Source of the DNA: an uncultured Pelagibacteraceae bacterium
GTDB taxonomy: Bacteria > Pseudomonadota > Alphaproteobacteria > Pelagibacterales > Pelagibacteraceae
Assembly: GCA_902522115.1 (NCBI GenBank)
Contig: CABYUV010000002.1
Coordinates: 62,001-126,000, forward strand
DNA: 64,000 bases
Direction of reading: 5' to 3'
This document shows positions 49,785 through 58,906 of the stretch, piece by piece (positions within the stretch are counted from its first letter, which is position 1; every line of letters begins with the position of its first letter). The position numbers and the translations under genes were made by a program. The notes under the pieces were generated by a model, which did not search any database, was not told the origin of the DNA, and saw only the letters and a list, made by a program, of their open reading frames with translations.

Positions 49785-50600
49785 ATGATTAAACAAGCAA
49801 TTATTCCACTAGCTGGACTTGGAACAAGGTTACTACCACTAACAAGTGTTTTTGCTAAAGAACTTTTACCTATAAATGGTAGACCTGGTATTGAATATAT
49901 TCTTGATGAATGTGTTGAAGCAGGAATTAGAGAAATTGTTTTTATTATTTCAAATAAAAAATTGATGATAAAAAAATATTTTTATAGTGATCAATTTTAT
50001 AAAGATATTATTAAAAAAAAAAAAGATACCAGAATAATTAACGAATATAAGAAAATATTAAAATATAAAAATAAAATTAAATTTGTATTTCAAAACGTTC
50101 CAAAGGGTACAGGTGATGCTGTTCTTAAAACACAAAAATATATTAAAAGTAAATATTTTTTAATGTTGTTACCAGATGATTTAATAATTAAAAAAAACTG
50201 CTCTAAGTCAATGATTAAAGTTCATAAAAAATATAAAGCTTCAGTTATGGCATCTATGAAGGTAAAAAAAAACAATGTTTCAAGATGGGGCATATATAAA
50301 ATAAATAAAAAATTGAATAAAAGAAATTACGTTATTGATGGAGTTGTTGAAAAACCATCAGTAAAAAAAGCTCCATCTAATAATGCAGTAATTGGAAGAT
50401 ATATATTGCCGCGTACTATTTTTAATAAAATTAAATTTCTTAAACCTGGAAAAGGTAAAGAGATACACATTACTGATGCAATCCAGCAATTAATAAATGA
50501 TAATGAAAAATTTATAGCTCATAATTTTGAAGGTAAATATCTTGATTGTGGGACAATGAGTGGTTATGTCAATTCCTCAAAAGAAATAGGAAAAATATGA
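49785..50600 (+). CDS. galU: UTP-glucose-1-phosphate uridylyltransferase
   Basis: Makes UDP-glucose from UTP and glucose-1-phosphate. Nucleotide-binding GLGTRLLP is at residues 11-18, followed by FAKELLPI; GTGDAV near 110 and LLPDDLI near 127 match the family. At 271 aa it is about 30 residues shorter than E. coli GalU. The stop overlaps the next ATG (ATGA), coupling it to ugd. UDP-glucose could feed ugd and possibly glucosylglycerate synthesis. Confidence 0.92.
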   Translation: MIKQAIIPLAGLGTRLLPLTSVFAKELLPINGRPGIEYILDECVEAGIREIVFIISNKKLMIKKYFYSDQFYKDIIKKKKDTRIINEYKKILKYKNKIKFVFQNVPKGTGDAVLKTQKYIKSKYFLMLLPDDLIIKKNCSKSMIKVHKKYKASVMASMKVKKNNVSRWGIYKINKKLNKRNYVIDGVVEKPSVKKAPSNNAVIGRYILPRTIFNKIKFLKPGKGKEIHITDAIQQLINDNEKFIAHNFEGKYLDCGTMSGYVNSSKEIGKI

Positions 50601-51895
50601 AATTGTGTATGATAGGCACTGGATACGTAGGTTTGGTAAGTGGTGTCTGTTTTTCAGATTTAGGTAATGAAGTTATATGTGTTGATAAAGACATAAATAA
50701 AATAAACAATTTAAAAAAAGGTATTATACCTATTTACGAGCCAGGTTTAGAAGAGTTAGTTTTAAAAAATTATAAGAATAAAAGATTAAATTTTTCTACA
50801 AACCTAAAAGAATCGGTCAAAAAATCTGACATTATTTTTATATGTGTAGGTACACCAACTAAAAAAAATAGTAATAGTGCTGATCTAAGCCAAGTATATG
50901 CCGCTGCAAAAGAAATATCTAAAGCTGTTAATAAATTTAAAATCATAATAAATAAGTCAACTGTGCCTGTAACAACAGGTGATGAAGTTGAAAAAATTAT
51001 ATCTAAAAAAGTAAATAAAAAATTTTTTTCAGTAGTGTCAAATCCTGAATTTTTAAGAGAAGGTGAAGCTATTAGAGATTTTATTTATCCTGATAGAGTT
51101 GTAGTTGGATCAAATGATGATAAGTCCAAGAAAATATTAAGAGGTTTATATTCACCATTAATTTCAAAAGGTGCAAAATTTGTTTCTACAAAAAGAAGAG
51201 CTGCTGAATTAATTAAATATGCTTCGAATGCTTTTTTAGCAACAAAGATTACCTTTATAAATGAAATAGCAAATTTATGTGAAAAAACTGCTATAGATAT
51301 TGAGGATATATCTATAGGGATTGGACTGGATAAAAGAATTGGTAGCAGATTTTTAAGAGCTGGACCTGCATATGGTGGATCGTGTTTTCCAAAAGATACT
51401 AAAGCTTTAGTTTCTACTGCCGAAAGATTCAAAACAAATTTATCAGTCGTAAAAAGTGTTATCAAATCTAATAATTTAAGATCTGATTTATTATCCAATA
51501 GACTTAGTTTGATTTTGAAAAAAAAAATTAAAAACAAAGTCGTATCCTTTTTAGGTGTAACATTTAAAGCAAATACTGATGATATGAGAGACTCGTCAAG
51601 CTTAAAATTAATTCCATTTTTATCCAAAAAAGGTGCTAAAATAAAATATTATGATCCTACAGGATTAAAAAAAGAATTTAAAAAATTAAAAAATGTTGAA
51701 TTTTCTCATTCAATACAGGAGTCCATCAAAGGATCAGATATCGTAATTATACATACCGAGTGGAATGATTTTAAATCAATTAACTTCAAAAAATATTCAA
51801 AAAATAAAAAACTTATTATTTACGATCTTAGAAATATATATGTACCAAATAAAATTAAAAAACTAGGTTTTAAATATTTTGGTATTGGAAAATAA
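50597..51895 (+). CDS. ugd: UDP-glucose 6-dehydrogenase
   Basis: Oxidises UDP-glucose to UDP-glucuronate with NAD. The ATG at 50597 gives a 432-aa protein with the NAD motif GTGYVG at residues 7-12, VGTPT near 80, and the catalytic Cys near 262 in GGSCFPKD. An upstream TTG in frame would extend into galU and lacks family sequence. With galU it forms a two-gene unit supplying acidic sugar precursors for surface polysaccharide. Confidence 0.96.
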   Translation: MKLCMIGTGYVGLVSGVCFSDLGNEVICVDKDINKINNLKKGIIPIYEPGLEELVLKNYKNKRLNFSTNLKESVKKSDIIFICVGTPTKKNSNSADLSQVYAAAKEISKAVNKFKIIINKSTVPVTTGDEVEKIISKKVNKKFFSVVSNPEFLREGEAIRDFIYPDRVVVGSNDDKSKKILRGLYSPLISKGAKFVSTKRRAAELIKYASNAFLATKITFINEIANLCEKTAIDIEDISIGIGLDKRIGSRFLRAGPAYGGSCFPKDTKALVSTAERFKTNLSVVKSVIKSNNLRSDLLSNRLSLILKKKIKNKVVSFLGVTFKANTDDMRDSSSLKLIPFLSKKGAKIKYYDPTGLKKEFKKLKNVEFSHSIQESIKGSDIVIIHTEWNDFKSINFKKYSKNKKLIIYDLRNIYVPNKIKKLGFKYFGIGK

Positions 51896-51896
51896 T

Positions 51897-52358
51897 TTAA
51901 TTTAATTCAAAAATTGCATCAACTTCAACAGAGACACCAAGAGGTAAACTATTTGCACTTACTGCTGCTCTAGTATGCATTCCTGCTTCACCAAAAACAG
52001 AAGCAATTAAATCAGAAGCACCATTAATTACTTTCGGTTGCTCTGAAAAATCTTCAGTTGAATTAACAAACCCTGTTAATTTTACACATGATTTAATTTT
52101 AGAAAGATCTCCATTACAAGCTACTTTTGCTTGAGATATAATACTTAAGCCACATCTTTCAGCTGCTTTGTAACCATCATCTACAGATAGATCTTTTCCA
52201 ACTTTTCCTTTTATTAATTCACCATTTGCTGAAATAGAAATCTGTCCTGAGATAAAGAGTAAATTACTAACAATTTTTGTTGCAACATAAGAACCAACAG
52301 GTGGTTTTGCTTCTGGTAGATTAATATTTAAATCTTTAATTTTATTTTCAATATCCAT
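51897..52358 (-). CDS. RidA/YjgF-family protein
   Basis: 153-aa RidA-superfamily protein. LFISGQISISANGE, GAMHTRAAVSANSLP-like text (GEAGMHTRAAVSANSLPLG) and VEVDAIFEL match the atypical longer group (YjgF_like, PLP-enamine family). True RidA deaminates 2-aminoacrylate; this subfamily's substrate is unclear and the conserved RidA Arg is replaced in a different motif context. It ends 1 bp after the convergent ugd and starts 1 bp after the small secreted gene. Confidence 0.85.
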   Translation of the reverse strand: MDIENKIKDLNINLPEAKPPVGSYVATKIVSNLLFISGQISISANGELIKGKVGKDLSVDDGYKAAERCGLSIISQAKVACNGDLSKIKSCVKLTGFVNSTEDFSEQPKVINGASDLIASVFGEAGMHTRAAVSANSLPLGVSVEVDAIFELN

Positions 52359-52359
52359 T

Positions 52360-52644
52360 TTATTTTTCAGTAAATTCTTTATGTGATTTGCTATTTTTAA
52401 ATTTTTTCAGTTTATCTTTTAAATTAAAGTTCTTTATTTTTTTTTTACCTTCCTCTATCTTTTTTGCTGTTTTAGATTTTAGTTCTTCTGTTTTTTTTGA
52501 GGTCTTTTTCTTTAATTTGTCAGATGTACATTTTGCGTACTCTTTACTTAATTTATCATATTTTGAACAATTCTCTGCAGATGAATATGTAAAATTAAAT
52601 AAAGAAATGAATATGACCGAAATTACGATTTTAATTATTTTCAT
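52360..52644 (-). CDS. Small secreted lysine-rich protein, unknown function
   Basis: 94 aa. A signal peptide (MKIIKIVISVIFISLFNFTYSSA) is predicted, ending near residue 23, with a mature part rich in Lys and Ser/Thr and a helix-like repeat of LKKK/TEEL/AKKIEEG. Two cysteines (CSKYDKLSKEYAKC) could pair. I do not recognise the family. Start codon ATG overlaps the topA stop (ATGA) and is preceded by a 16-A tract rather than a ribosome-binding site. It is probably periplasmic; it might bind nucleic acid or anionic polymer, but that is only a guess from charge. Confidence 0.65.
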   Translation of the reverse strand: MKIIKIVISVIFISLFNFTYSSAENCSKYDKLSKEYAKCTSDKLKKKTSKKTEELKSKTAKKIEEGKKKIKNFNLKDKLKKFKNSKSHKEFTEK

Positions 52645-55223
52645 TTTTTTTTTTTTTTTAATTTTTTATTTTTATCGTATTCTCTTCTTTTCTCAATTAG
52701 TATAAGGGCCTCTTCCATTGTAAGCTCTACTGGGTCTTTTTCCTCTGGTATTGTCGCATTTAGAGATTTATATTTAATGTATGGTCCGTACTGACCTTTC
52801 ATGATTCGTACTGGCTTTTTATCTTCTGGATGTTCTCCTAAATCTTTTATGATCGAAGAGGACATTCTGCCAGGTTTTGCTTCAGCTATAAGCGTTATAG
52901 CTCTATTTAATCCTATAGAAAATATTTCATCAACATTTTCTATTCTAGCTGATTTATTTTCACATTTTAAATAAGGTCCAAATCTTCCTGTATTTAAGGT
53001 GATTTCTTTTTGATTCTCTGGATTAATTCCCAGTGATTTAGGAAGTGAGCACAAAAATTTAGCTTTTTCTAAATCTATACTTTCTAATCCAATACCTTTT
53101 GGAATTGATACATTTTTTAACAGTTCGTTTACTTCTGTTTTCTTTTTTTTTGTTTTTTTTCTCTTTTTTGGTTTTTCCTCTTCAATATTTTCTTCAAGAA
53201 CTTTCTCATACTGAAGATATGGACCAAACCTACCATTCTTAAGGAAAATATCATTTCCATTTTCATGTTTACCAAGAAATTTAGGCTCTGATAATTGTGA
53301 CTGAGCAGCTGCTTTAGCTTTCGATAATGGTCTCGTAAATTTACATTCTGGATAATTTGAACATCCAATAAAAGCACCTCCTCTAAAACTATTTTTTAAA
53401 CTTAGTGAACCAGTGTTACATAACTGACATTTTCTAACTATCTTTCCCTCTTTATCAGTGTCAAATATTAATGCTCCCAAACTTTCATTTAAAAGATCCA
53501 AAACTTCTCTGGTTCTTTTTTCTTTTACCTCAGAAACATTGTTATTAAAGTCTTTCCAAAACATCTCTAAAACTTTTAGCCAACTTTCTTTACCTGAGGT
53601 AATTTCATCCAATTGATCTTCTAGACCAGCTGTAAAATTATAATCTACATACTTTGAAAATAGTTTTTCCAAAAATGCAGAAATTAATTTACCTCTGTCA
53701 GTTGGAAAAAATCTTTTATTAAGTATTTCTGCATAGCCCCTGTTTGCTATTGTTGAAATTATGCTTGCATAAGTTGATGGTCTTCCAATTCCTAATTCTT
53801 CTAATTTTTTGACCAAACTTGCTTCTGAGTAACGTGGGGGAGGTTGCGTAAAATGCTGTTCATCAATAAGAGCTTCTATATTAATTGGTCCTTTTGTCAT
53901 TTCAGGCAAAATTTGTTCATCATCATCTTTACTCTGATTTGAGTAAATTTTTAAAAATCCATCAAATTTTAAAACTGATCCGCTTGATTTACATATAGTT
54001 TTTCCATCTTCAGATTCAATCGTTATTGTATTTCTATCAAATTTTGCTGTTTCCATTTGAGATGATAGAGCTCTGGACCAAATTAAAGAATATAATTTTT
54101 GCTGGTCAGAACTTAAATACTTTTTAACAGAGTCTGGATTTCTATTAATATCAGTTGGTCTAATTGCTTCATGAGCCTCCTGAGCATTTTTTGCTTTTTT
54201 TCCTGAGTAATTATTTGGTTTTTCTGGTAAGTAATCGTTTCCATATTCTTTTTTAATAAAATTTCTAAAATCATATATAGCATCGGCTGATAAATTAGTT
54301 CCATCTGTTCTCATATAAGTAATTAACCCAACTGTATCCCCTTCAATTTCTATTCCTTGATAAAGTTTTTGTGCTATTTGCATTGTTCTTGATGCACCAA
54401 ACCCCAATCTACTAGAAGCAACTTGCTGAAGTGTTGAAGTAGTAAATGGTCCTGAGGGATTTCTGCTAACAACTTTTGAGGAGATATCAATTATATTAAA
54501 TTTTTTGGTCTTAATATTGGAAATTGCTTTTTCAATTTCCTCTTTATTTTTAAATGAAAATTTTTCAATTTTTTCTCCATCAAGTTGAGAAATACTTGCA
54601 GTAATCTTGCTTTTGTCCTTATCCTGAAAATTAATACTTAAAGTCCAAAATTCCTCAGGCTTGAATAATTCAATTTCATGTTCTCTTTCGGTAATTAATT
54701 TCAATGCAACCGATTGAACTCTACCAGCAGATTTTGAGCCAGGTAATTTAGTCCACAGTATTGGTGATATATTAAATCCCACCAAATAATCTAATGCTCT
54801 TCTAGCCATGTATGCATCGACTAATAAGGGCTCTATCTGTCTTGGATTTTCAATACCATGTGTCACTGCTTTTTTTGTTATTTCATTAAATACCACACGT
54901 TCAATTTCTTTGTTTTTTAAAAGTTTTTTTTCACCTAAATATTCTTTCATATGCCATGCTATTGCTTCACCCTCACGATCTGGGTCAGTAGCAAGAATTA
55001 TTTTTGATGAATCTTTCGCAGCATCGGTAATTTCTTTTAAATATTTTTTTGAAAAGCTATCAACTTCCCATTCCATCTTAAAATTTTGATCAGGATCAAC
55101 AGATCCATTTTTTGAGGGAAGATCTCTAATATGACCATAGCTAGCTAAAACGGTATAGTTATCACCTAAATATTTGTTAATTGTTTTCGCTTTAGCTGGG
55201 CTTTCAACTATGACTAGATTCAT
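52641..55223 (-). CDS. topA: DNA topoisomerase I
   Basis: Relaxes negative supercoils. 860 aa with Toprim motifs VIVESPAKAKTI and ATDPDREGEAIAWH, the active-site Tyr in LITYMRTDG near residue 305, and a four-Cys zinc motif (CQLCNTG...CSNYPEC) near 595-625. Three or so C-terminal FGPYL-type repeats replace further zinc fingers. The C-terminus is poly-Lys, encoded by a 16-A run just before the TGA. The downstream signal-peptide gene starts within the stop. Confidence 0.97.
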   Translation of the reverse strand: MNLVIVESPAKAKTINKYLGDNYTVLASYGHIRDLPSKNGSVDPDQNFKMEWEVDSFSKKYLKEITDAAKDSSKIILATDPDREGEAIAWHMKEYLGEKKLLKNKEIERVVFNEITKKAVTHGIENPRQIEPLLVDAYMARRALDYLVGFNISPILWTKLPGSKSAGRVQSVALKLITEREHEIELFKPEEFWTLSINFQDKDKSKITASISQLDGEKIEKFSFKNKEEIEKAISNIKTKKFNIIDISSKVVSRNPSGPFTTSTLQQVASSRLGFGASRTMQIAQKLYQGIEIEGDTVGLITYMRTDGTNLSADAIYDFRNFIKKEYGNDYLPEKPNNYSGKKAKNAQEAHEAIRPTDINRNPDSVKKYLSSDQQKLYSLIWSRALSSQMETAKFDRNTITIESEDGKTICKSSGSVLKFDGFLKIYSNQSKDDDEQILPEMTKGPINIEALIDEQHFTQPPPRYSEASLVKKLEELGIGRPSTYASIISTIANRGYAEILNKRFFPTDRGKLISAFLEKLFSKYVDYNFTAGLEDQLDEITSGKESWLKVLEMFWKDFNNNVSEVKEKRTREVLDLLNESLGALIFDTDKEGKIVRKCQLCNTGSLSLKNSFRGGAFIGCSNYPECKFTRPLSKAKAAAQSQLSEPKFLGKHENGNDIFLKNGRFGPYLQYEKVLEENIEEEKPKKRKKTKKKKTEVNELLKNVSIPKGIGLESIDLEKAKFLCSLPKSLGINPENQKEITLNTGRFGPYLKCENKSARIENVDEIFSIGLNRAITLIAEAKPGRMSSSIIKDLGEHPEDKKPVRIMKGQYGPYIKYKSLNATIPEEKDPVELTMEEALILIEKRREYDKNKKLKKKKK

Positions 55224-55260
55224 TAAATAACAAACTACTCAAAAGAGTTTGATAGTCAAA

Positions 55261-55839
55261 TTAATAAATTTTTGTCTTAGTTTCTTCTTTATTTTTCAAG
55301 CGTTTAATATTTTCTCTGTGGGTAAATAATATTAAAATAAACATTATTAAGTAAAAAAATACATTTTCTAAACCCTCAAAAACTAAAATATAACTAGTTA
55401 CAGAGAGTGATCCTATCAAGGAAGCTAAAGATGAATATTTAGAAATAAAAAAAATAATAAACCAACAAATACCAAATACTACACCAAAAATAATATTTAA
55501 AGAAAAAAGTATTCCAACATATGTAGCTACACCTTTTCCTCCTTTAAATTTTAACCATACTGGAAACACATGACCTATAAAAGCACATAAAGCTGATATA
55601 TATACTGCATCAGGAAAATTAATTTTTACATATAAAACAGGTATTACTGCTTTTAACACATCAAGCATTAGTGTTGAATAACCAATTAATTTGTTACCAG
55701 TTCTTAAAACATTTGTTGCACCAATATTGCCGGAACCGATTTCTCTAATATTTTTTTTTAAAAATACTTTGGTTAAAATTAATCCAAAAGGAATTGATCC
55801 CATTAGGTATGAGATTATACCTATTATAAAAAGTTCCAT
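55261..55839 (-). CDS. plsY: Glycerol-3-phosphate acyltransferase PlsY
   Basis: 192-aa inner-membrane enzyme transferring acyl from acyl-phosphate to glycerol-3-phosphate. GSGNIGATNVLR and FKGGKGVATYVG are the acyl-phosphate signatures and at least five hydrophobic helices are visible. Located 2 bp after the dihydroorotase-like gene on the minus strand. Confidence 0.95.
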   Translation of the reverse strand: MELFIIGIISYLMGSIPFGLILTKVFLKKNIREIGSGNIGATNVLRTGNKLIGYSTLMLDVLKAVIPVLYVKINFPDAVYISALCAFIGHVFPVWLKFKGGKGVATYVGILFSLNIIFGVVFGICWFIIFFISKYSSLASLIGSLSVTSYILVFEGLENVFFYLIMFILILFTHRENIKRLKNKEETKTKIY

Positions 55840-55841
55840 TT

Positions 55842-57128
55842 TTATATTTTAAATAATTCTATACCATTTACAAATGTATTGGTTACTTTTCCTTGAAGTT
55901 TTTTATCTTCAATTGAAGTATTTTTAGATTTAGAGATTAAATTTTCTTTTTTTACAATCCACGGTTTATTGATATCTACTATACAAAAATCTGCATCATT
56001 ACCAATAGACAGGTTTCCTTTATTTATATTTAATATTTTTGCTGGGTTAGAGGTTAAAGCTTGAATTATAGTTTCAAGTTTTACAGATCCATTATGAAAT
56101 AATTCTAAACTTAAAGACAACAATGTTTCAATACCAGATGCACCTGTTGCAGCTTGTGCAAAAGTTAATCTTTTAGACTCTTCATCCTCAGGTTTATGGT
56201 CAGAAACAATTACATCAATAGTTTTATCTTTTAATCCTTGAACTAAAGCTTCTCGATCTTCTTCTCTTCTCAATGGAGGTGATAATTTTAAAAATGTTCT
56301 AAAATCACCAATATCATTTTCATTTAATGAGAGATTATTTATTGATACTCCACAAGTAAATTTAACATTCTGTTTTCGTTCTTTAATTATATCTACAGAT
56401 TTGCCTACTGATATTTGAGATATATGATATCGACATTTAGTTTTTTCTAAGAGAGCAAGATCTCTTTCTATTATAATTCTTTCAGCAATATCTGGTATGC
56501 TTGATAAGCCCAGTTTTGTTGCAATAATACCAGAATTAATCATTCCATTTTTAGCTAAATCGTAGTCTTCAGCATGTTGCATTATAAGGCATCCTAAATC
56601 TTTAGCTGAATTCATAATTCTAGACATAAGTCTAGTATTTTGAATTGTTTTCACTCCATCAGTAAATGCAATAATTCCTTTTTTAGCTAGTAAGCCAAAT
56701 TCAGTCATATTAGTGCCATCTGTGTTTTGAGTTAATGAAGCACAAGGAAAGATATTTATTTTAGACTTATCACGTCCTCTTCTTTTTAAAAAATCTACAA
56801 TTGATACATTGTCTATAATTGGATCTGTATTAGGCATTGTTACAACCGAGGTAACTCCACCAGATAATGCAGCATTACTCAAAGTTCTAAAATTTTCTTT
56901 ATATTCATATCCTGGCTCACCTACAAAAACTCTCATATCTACTATCCCAGGAAATATATATTTACCTTTTAAGTCGGTTGGTTTTTCTCTAGTTGGTAAA
57001 TTATTTGTATTTACCTTTTTTCCTATAGCCTCTATCTTTCCGTCTTCTCCAATTATTAATCCACCATTTTCGTTTATAGAGTTATGAGGATCTATAATAT
57101 TTGCATTTATAAAGTATTGTTTTTTCAT
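55842..57128 (-). CDS. pyrC: Dihydroorotase homologue (PyrC'/PyrX type), probably non-catalytic
   Basis: 428-aa amidohydrolase-fold protein related to dihydroorotase. The metal motif DxHVHxREPG reads DMRVFVGEPG at residues 64-73: His66 and His68 are Arg and Phe. The later HxxH is HISQ (235-238) instead of HxxH, and DHAPH is DHKPE (310-314). Without zinc ligands it should not cyclise carbamoyl aspartate. The same state is known for PyrC' that stabilises aspartate transcarbamoylase in Pseudomonas. It lies directly behind pyrB, 1 bp apart, consistent with a structural partner. A catalytic dihydroorotase must be elsewhere in the genome. Confidence 0.88.
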   Translation of the reverse strand: MKKQYFINANIIDPHNSINENGGLIIGEDGKIEAIGKKVNTNNLPTREKPTDLKGKYIFPGIVDMRVFVGEPGYEYKENFRTLSNAALSGGVTSVVTMPNTDPIIDNVSIVDFLKRRGRDKSKINIFPCASLTQNTDGTNMTEFGLLAKKGIIAFTDGVKTIQNTRLMSRIMNSAKDLGCLIMQHAEDYDLAKNGMINSGIIATKLGLSSIPDIAERIIIERDLALLEKTKCRYHISQISVGKSVDIIKERKQNVKFTCGVSINNLSLNENDIGDFRTFLKLSPPLRREEDREALVQGLKDKTIDVIVSDHKPEDEESKRLTFAQAATGASGIETLLSLSLELFHNGSVKLETIIQALTSNPAKILNINKGNLSIGNDADFCIVDINKPWIVKKENLISKSKNTSIEDKKLQGKVTNTFVNGIELFKI

Positions 57129-58070
57129 TTATTCACAAAATATTTTTAAACACGCCATTCTTACAGCAACACCTAATTCAACTTGTTCCTTAATTACACT
57201 TTTATTTATGTCGTCTGCTAATCTTGTATCAATTTCTATTCCTCTATTCATTGGACCAGGATGCATAATTAGAGCATCTGCTTTTGCATGATCAAGCTTG
57301 TCAGGTGTTAATCCATAATATTCGTAGTACTCTCTATTTGATGAAAGATATGAACTGGTCATCCTTTCATTTTGTAATCTTAGCATCATTACAATATCAC
57401 AATCTTTAAGACCCTTGTTCATATCTGTAAAAGTGTTTACACCAAACTTTTCTATTTCTTTTGGCATAAGATTAGATGGAGCAACTATATTAACCTCAGC
57501 TCCTAACATTGTAAGAAGATAAATATTTGATCTAGCTACTCTAGAATGGAGTATATCACCACATATTGCTATTTTTAATCCTTGTATTTTCTTTTTTCGA
57601 TTTCTAATTGTTAATGCATCTAATAATGCTTGAGTGGGGTGTTCACGTCTACCATCACCAGCATTTAATACAACACAATTAACTTTTTGAGATAATAGAT
57701 TACAAGCACCAGAATCTTGATGTCTAATTACAATTATATCGGGATGCATTGCATTTAATGTCATTGCGGTATCAATTAAAGTTTCACCTTTTTTAATTGC
57801 AGAGTTACCCATATTCATTGACATAACATCTGCACCAAGTCTTTTTCCAGCAAGTTCAAATGAACTTTGCGTTCTAGTTGATGGCTCAAAGAATAAGTTT
57901 ATTTGTGTTTTACCTCTTAACACATCGATTTTTTTATTTTTACTCTGGTTTAATTTTATGAAAGCTTCTGACTCATCCAAGATATAATTAATATCACTAA
58001 CTGATAAATCTTGAATACCTAACAGATGTTTTTGTGAGATTTTAATAGCGTTATTGGTTTTAGTTGCCAT
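57129..58070 (-). CDS. pyrB: Aspartate carbamoyltransferase catalytic subunit
   Basis: Joins carbamoyl phosphate and aspartate in pyrimidine synthesis. The start [17 protein letters not shown] at 58070 (313 aa) fits the family; the frame stays open to 58109 but the extra residues are atypical. [19 protein letters not shown] carries the carbamoyl-phosphate loop and [12 protein letters not shown] follows. No pyrI regulatory gene is present; the PyrC-like neighbour may play the structural role. ruvX lies 42 bp upstream. Confidence 0.97.
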   Translation of the reverse strand: MATKTNNAIKISQKHLLGIQDLSVSDINYILDESEAFIKLNQSKNKKIDVLRGKTQINLFFEPSTRTQSSFELAGKRLGADVMSMNMGNSAIKKGETLIDTAMTLNAMHPDIIVIRHQDSGACNLLSQKVNCVVLNAGDGRREHPTQALLDALTIRNRKKKIQGLKIAICGDILHSRVARSNIYLLTMLGAEVNIVAPSNLMPKEIEKFGVNTFTDMNKGLKDCDIVMMLRLQNERMTSSYLSSNREYYEYYGLTPDKLDHAKADALIMHPGPMNRGIEIDTRLADDINKSVIKEQVELGVAVRMACLKIFCE

Positions 58071-58112
58071 TAAAACTAACTCTATAGCTATAAAGCCCCT
58101 AAATGGCAAGGA

Positions 58113-58568
58113 TTAATTGTTTAAATAATCTATAGCTCCCTGAAGAATAAATGCAGCTGCGTTCTGATCTATGTTTTTTTCACGCTTAGAAACATTAACA
58201 TCAAGCTGACTGGATAGATTAAATGCACCAACAGTTGAAAGTCTTTCATCCCATAGGAAAACATCTACTCCAACATTTTGGTCTATATTTTTAGACACAT
58301 CACTTACTGATTGAGCAGAAGGACCTAACGTACCATCCATGTTAATTGGATATCCAATCACAATTCCTTTAATATTGTTTTCCTCTATTATTTTTTTTAA
58401 CTCGTTTATTAGATCATCATTATTGGTTTTATTGATCGTTTTATAGGGCGTGGCTATTGACTGTTTTTCGTCACAAATTGATACACCAATTCTTTTTGAA
58501 CCAAGATCTAAACCAATCAATCTAGAGGCTTCAGACTGTTTTTTTTTGAATTCTTCAATAGTGATCAT
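58113..58568 (-). CDS. ruvX: Putative pre-16S rRNA nuclease / Holliday-junction resolvase-like YqgF
   Basis: 151-aa RNase H-fold protein. The first acidic motif is LIGLDLGSKRIGVSICDE, followed by VIGYPINMDGTLG and DERLSTVGA. Implicated in 16S 5'-end maturation; the Holliday-junction activity is not settled. Diverges from gatC by 50 bp; pyrB follows on the same strand, a gene order also known in pseudomonads. Confidence 0.93.
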   Translation of the reverse strand: MITIEEFKKKQSEASRLIGLDLGSKRIGVSICDEKQSIATPYKTINKTNNDDLINELKKIIEENNIKGIVIGYPINMDGTLGPSAQSVSDVSKNIDQNVGVDVFLWDERLSTVGAFNLSSQLDVNVSKREKNIDQNAAAFILQGAIDYLNN

Positions 58569-58618
58569 ATTGTATATTTTAAACTTAAGTGATAGTTTGC
58601 GACATATTTAAATATCAT

Positions 58619-58906
58619 ATGAGCATCGATCTTAAAACAATAAAGCACATATCTAAACTATCAAGAATTTCTGTAGATGAGAAAAAAGCAGAGAAACTTG
58701 CAGGAGATTTAAATTCAATTTTCGATTTTATTGAAAAACTTAACGAATTAAAAACTGACAATGTTGAACCATTAACCTCTGTCGCTGAAACAACTCTTAA
58801 ATTAAGATCTGATGAAGTAAAAAGTAAAAACTTAAGAGAACAAGTAATAAAAAATTCTCCTAAAGAAAATGAAGATTATTTTGTAGTACCAAAGGTAATT
58901 GAATAA
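58619..58906 (+). CDS. gatC: Aspartyl/glutamyl-tRNA amidotransferase subunit C
   Basis: 95-aa chaperone-like subunit that stabilises Gat[19 protein letters not shown] is the typical start at 58619 rather than 58589. The [16 protein letters not shown] segment and VPKVIE end are characteristic. One-base overlap with gatA. Confidence 0.95.
   Translation: MSIDLKTIKHISKLSRISVDEKKAEKLAGDLNSIFDFIEKLNELKTDNVEPLTSVAETTLKLRSDEVKSKNLREQVIKNSPKENEDYFVVPKVIE

Noticed and set aside
50546-50596. Upstream TTG start for ugd
   Set aside because: The extra 17 residues come from galU in another frame and lack similarity to the ugd N-terminus; the ATG at 50597 precedes the NAD-binding motif correctly.
51085-51627. 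A 180-codon open frame antisense to ugd
   Set aside because: It lies wholly inside a well-supported gene, has no recognisable motif and its composition mirrors the opposite-strand codons.
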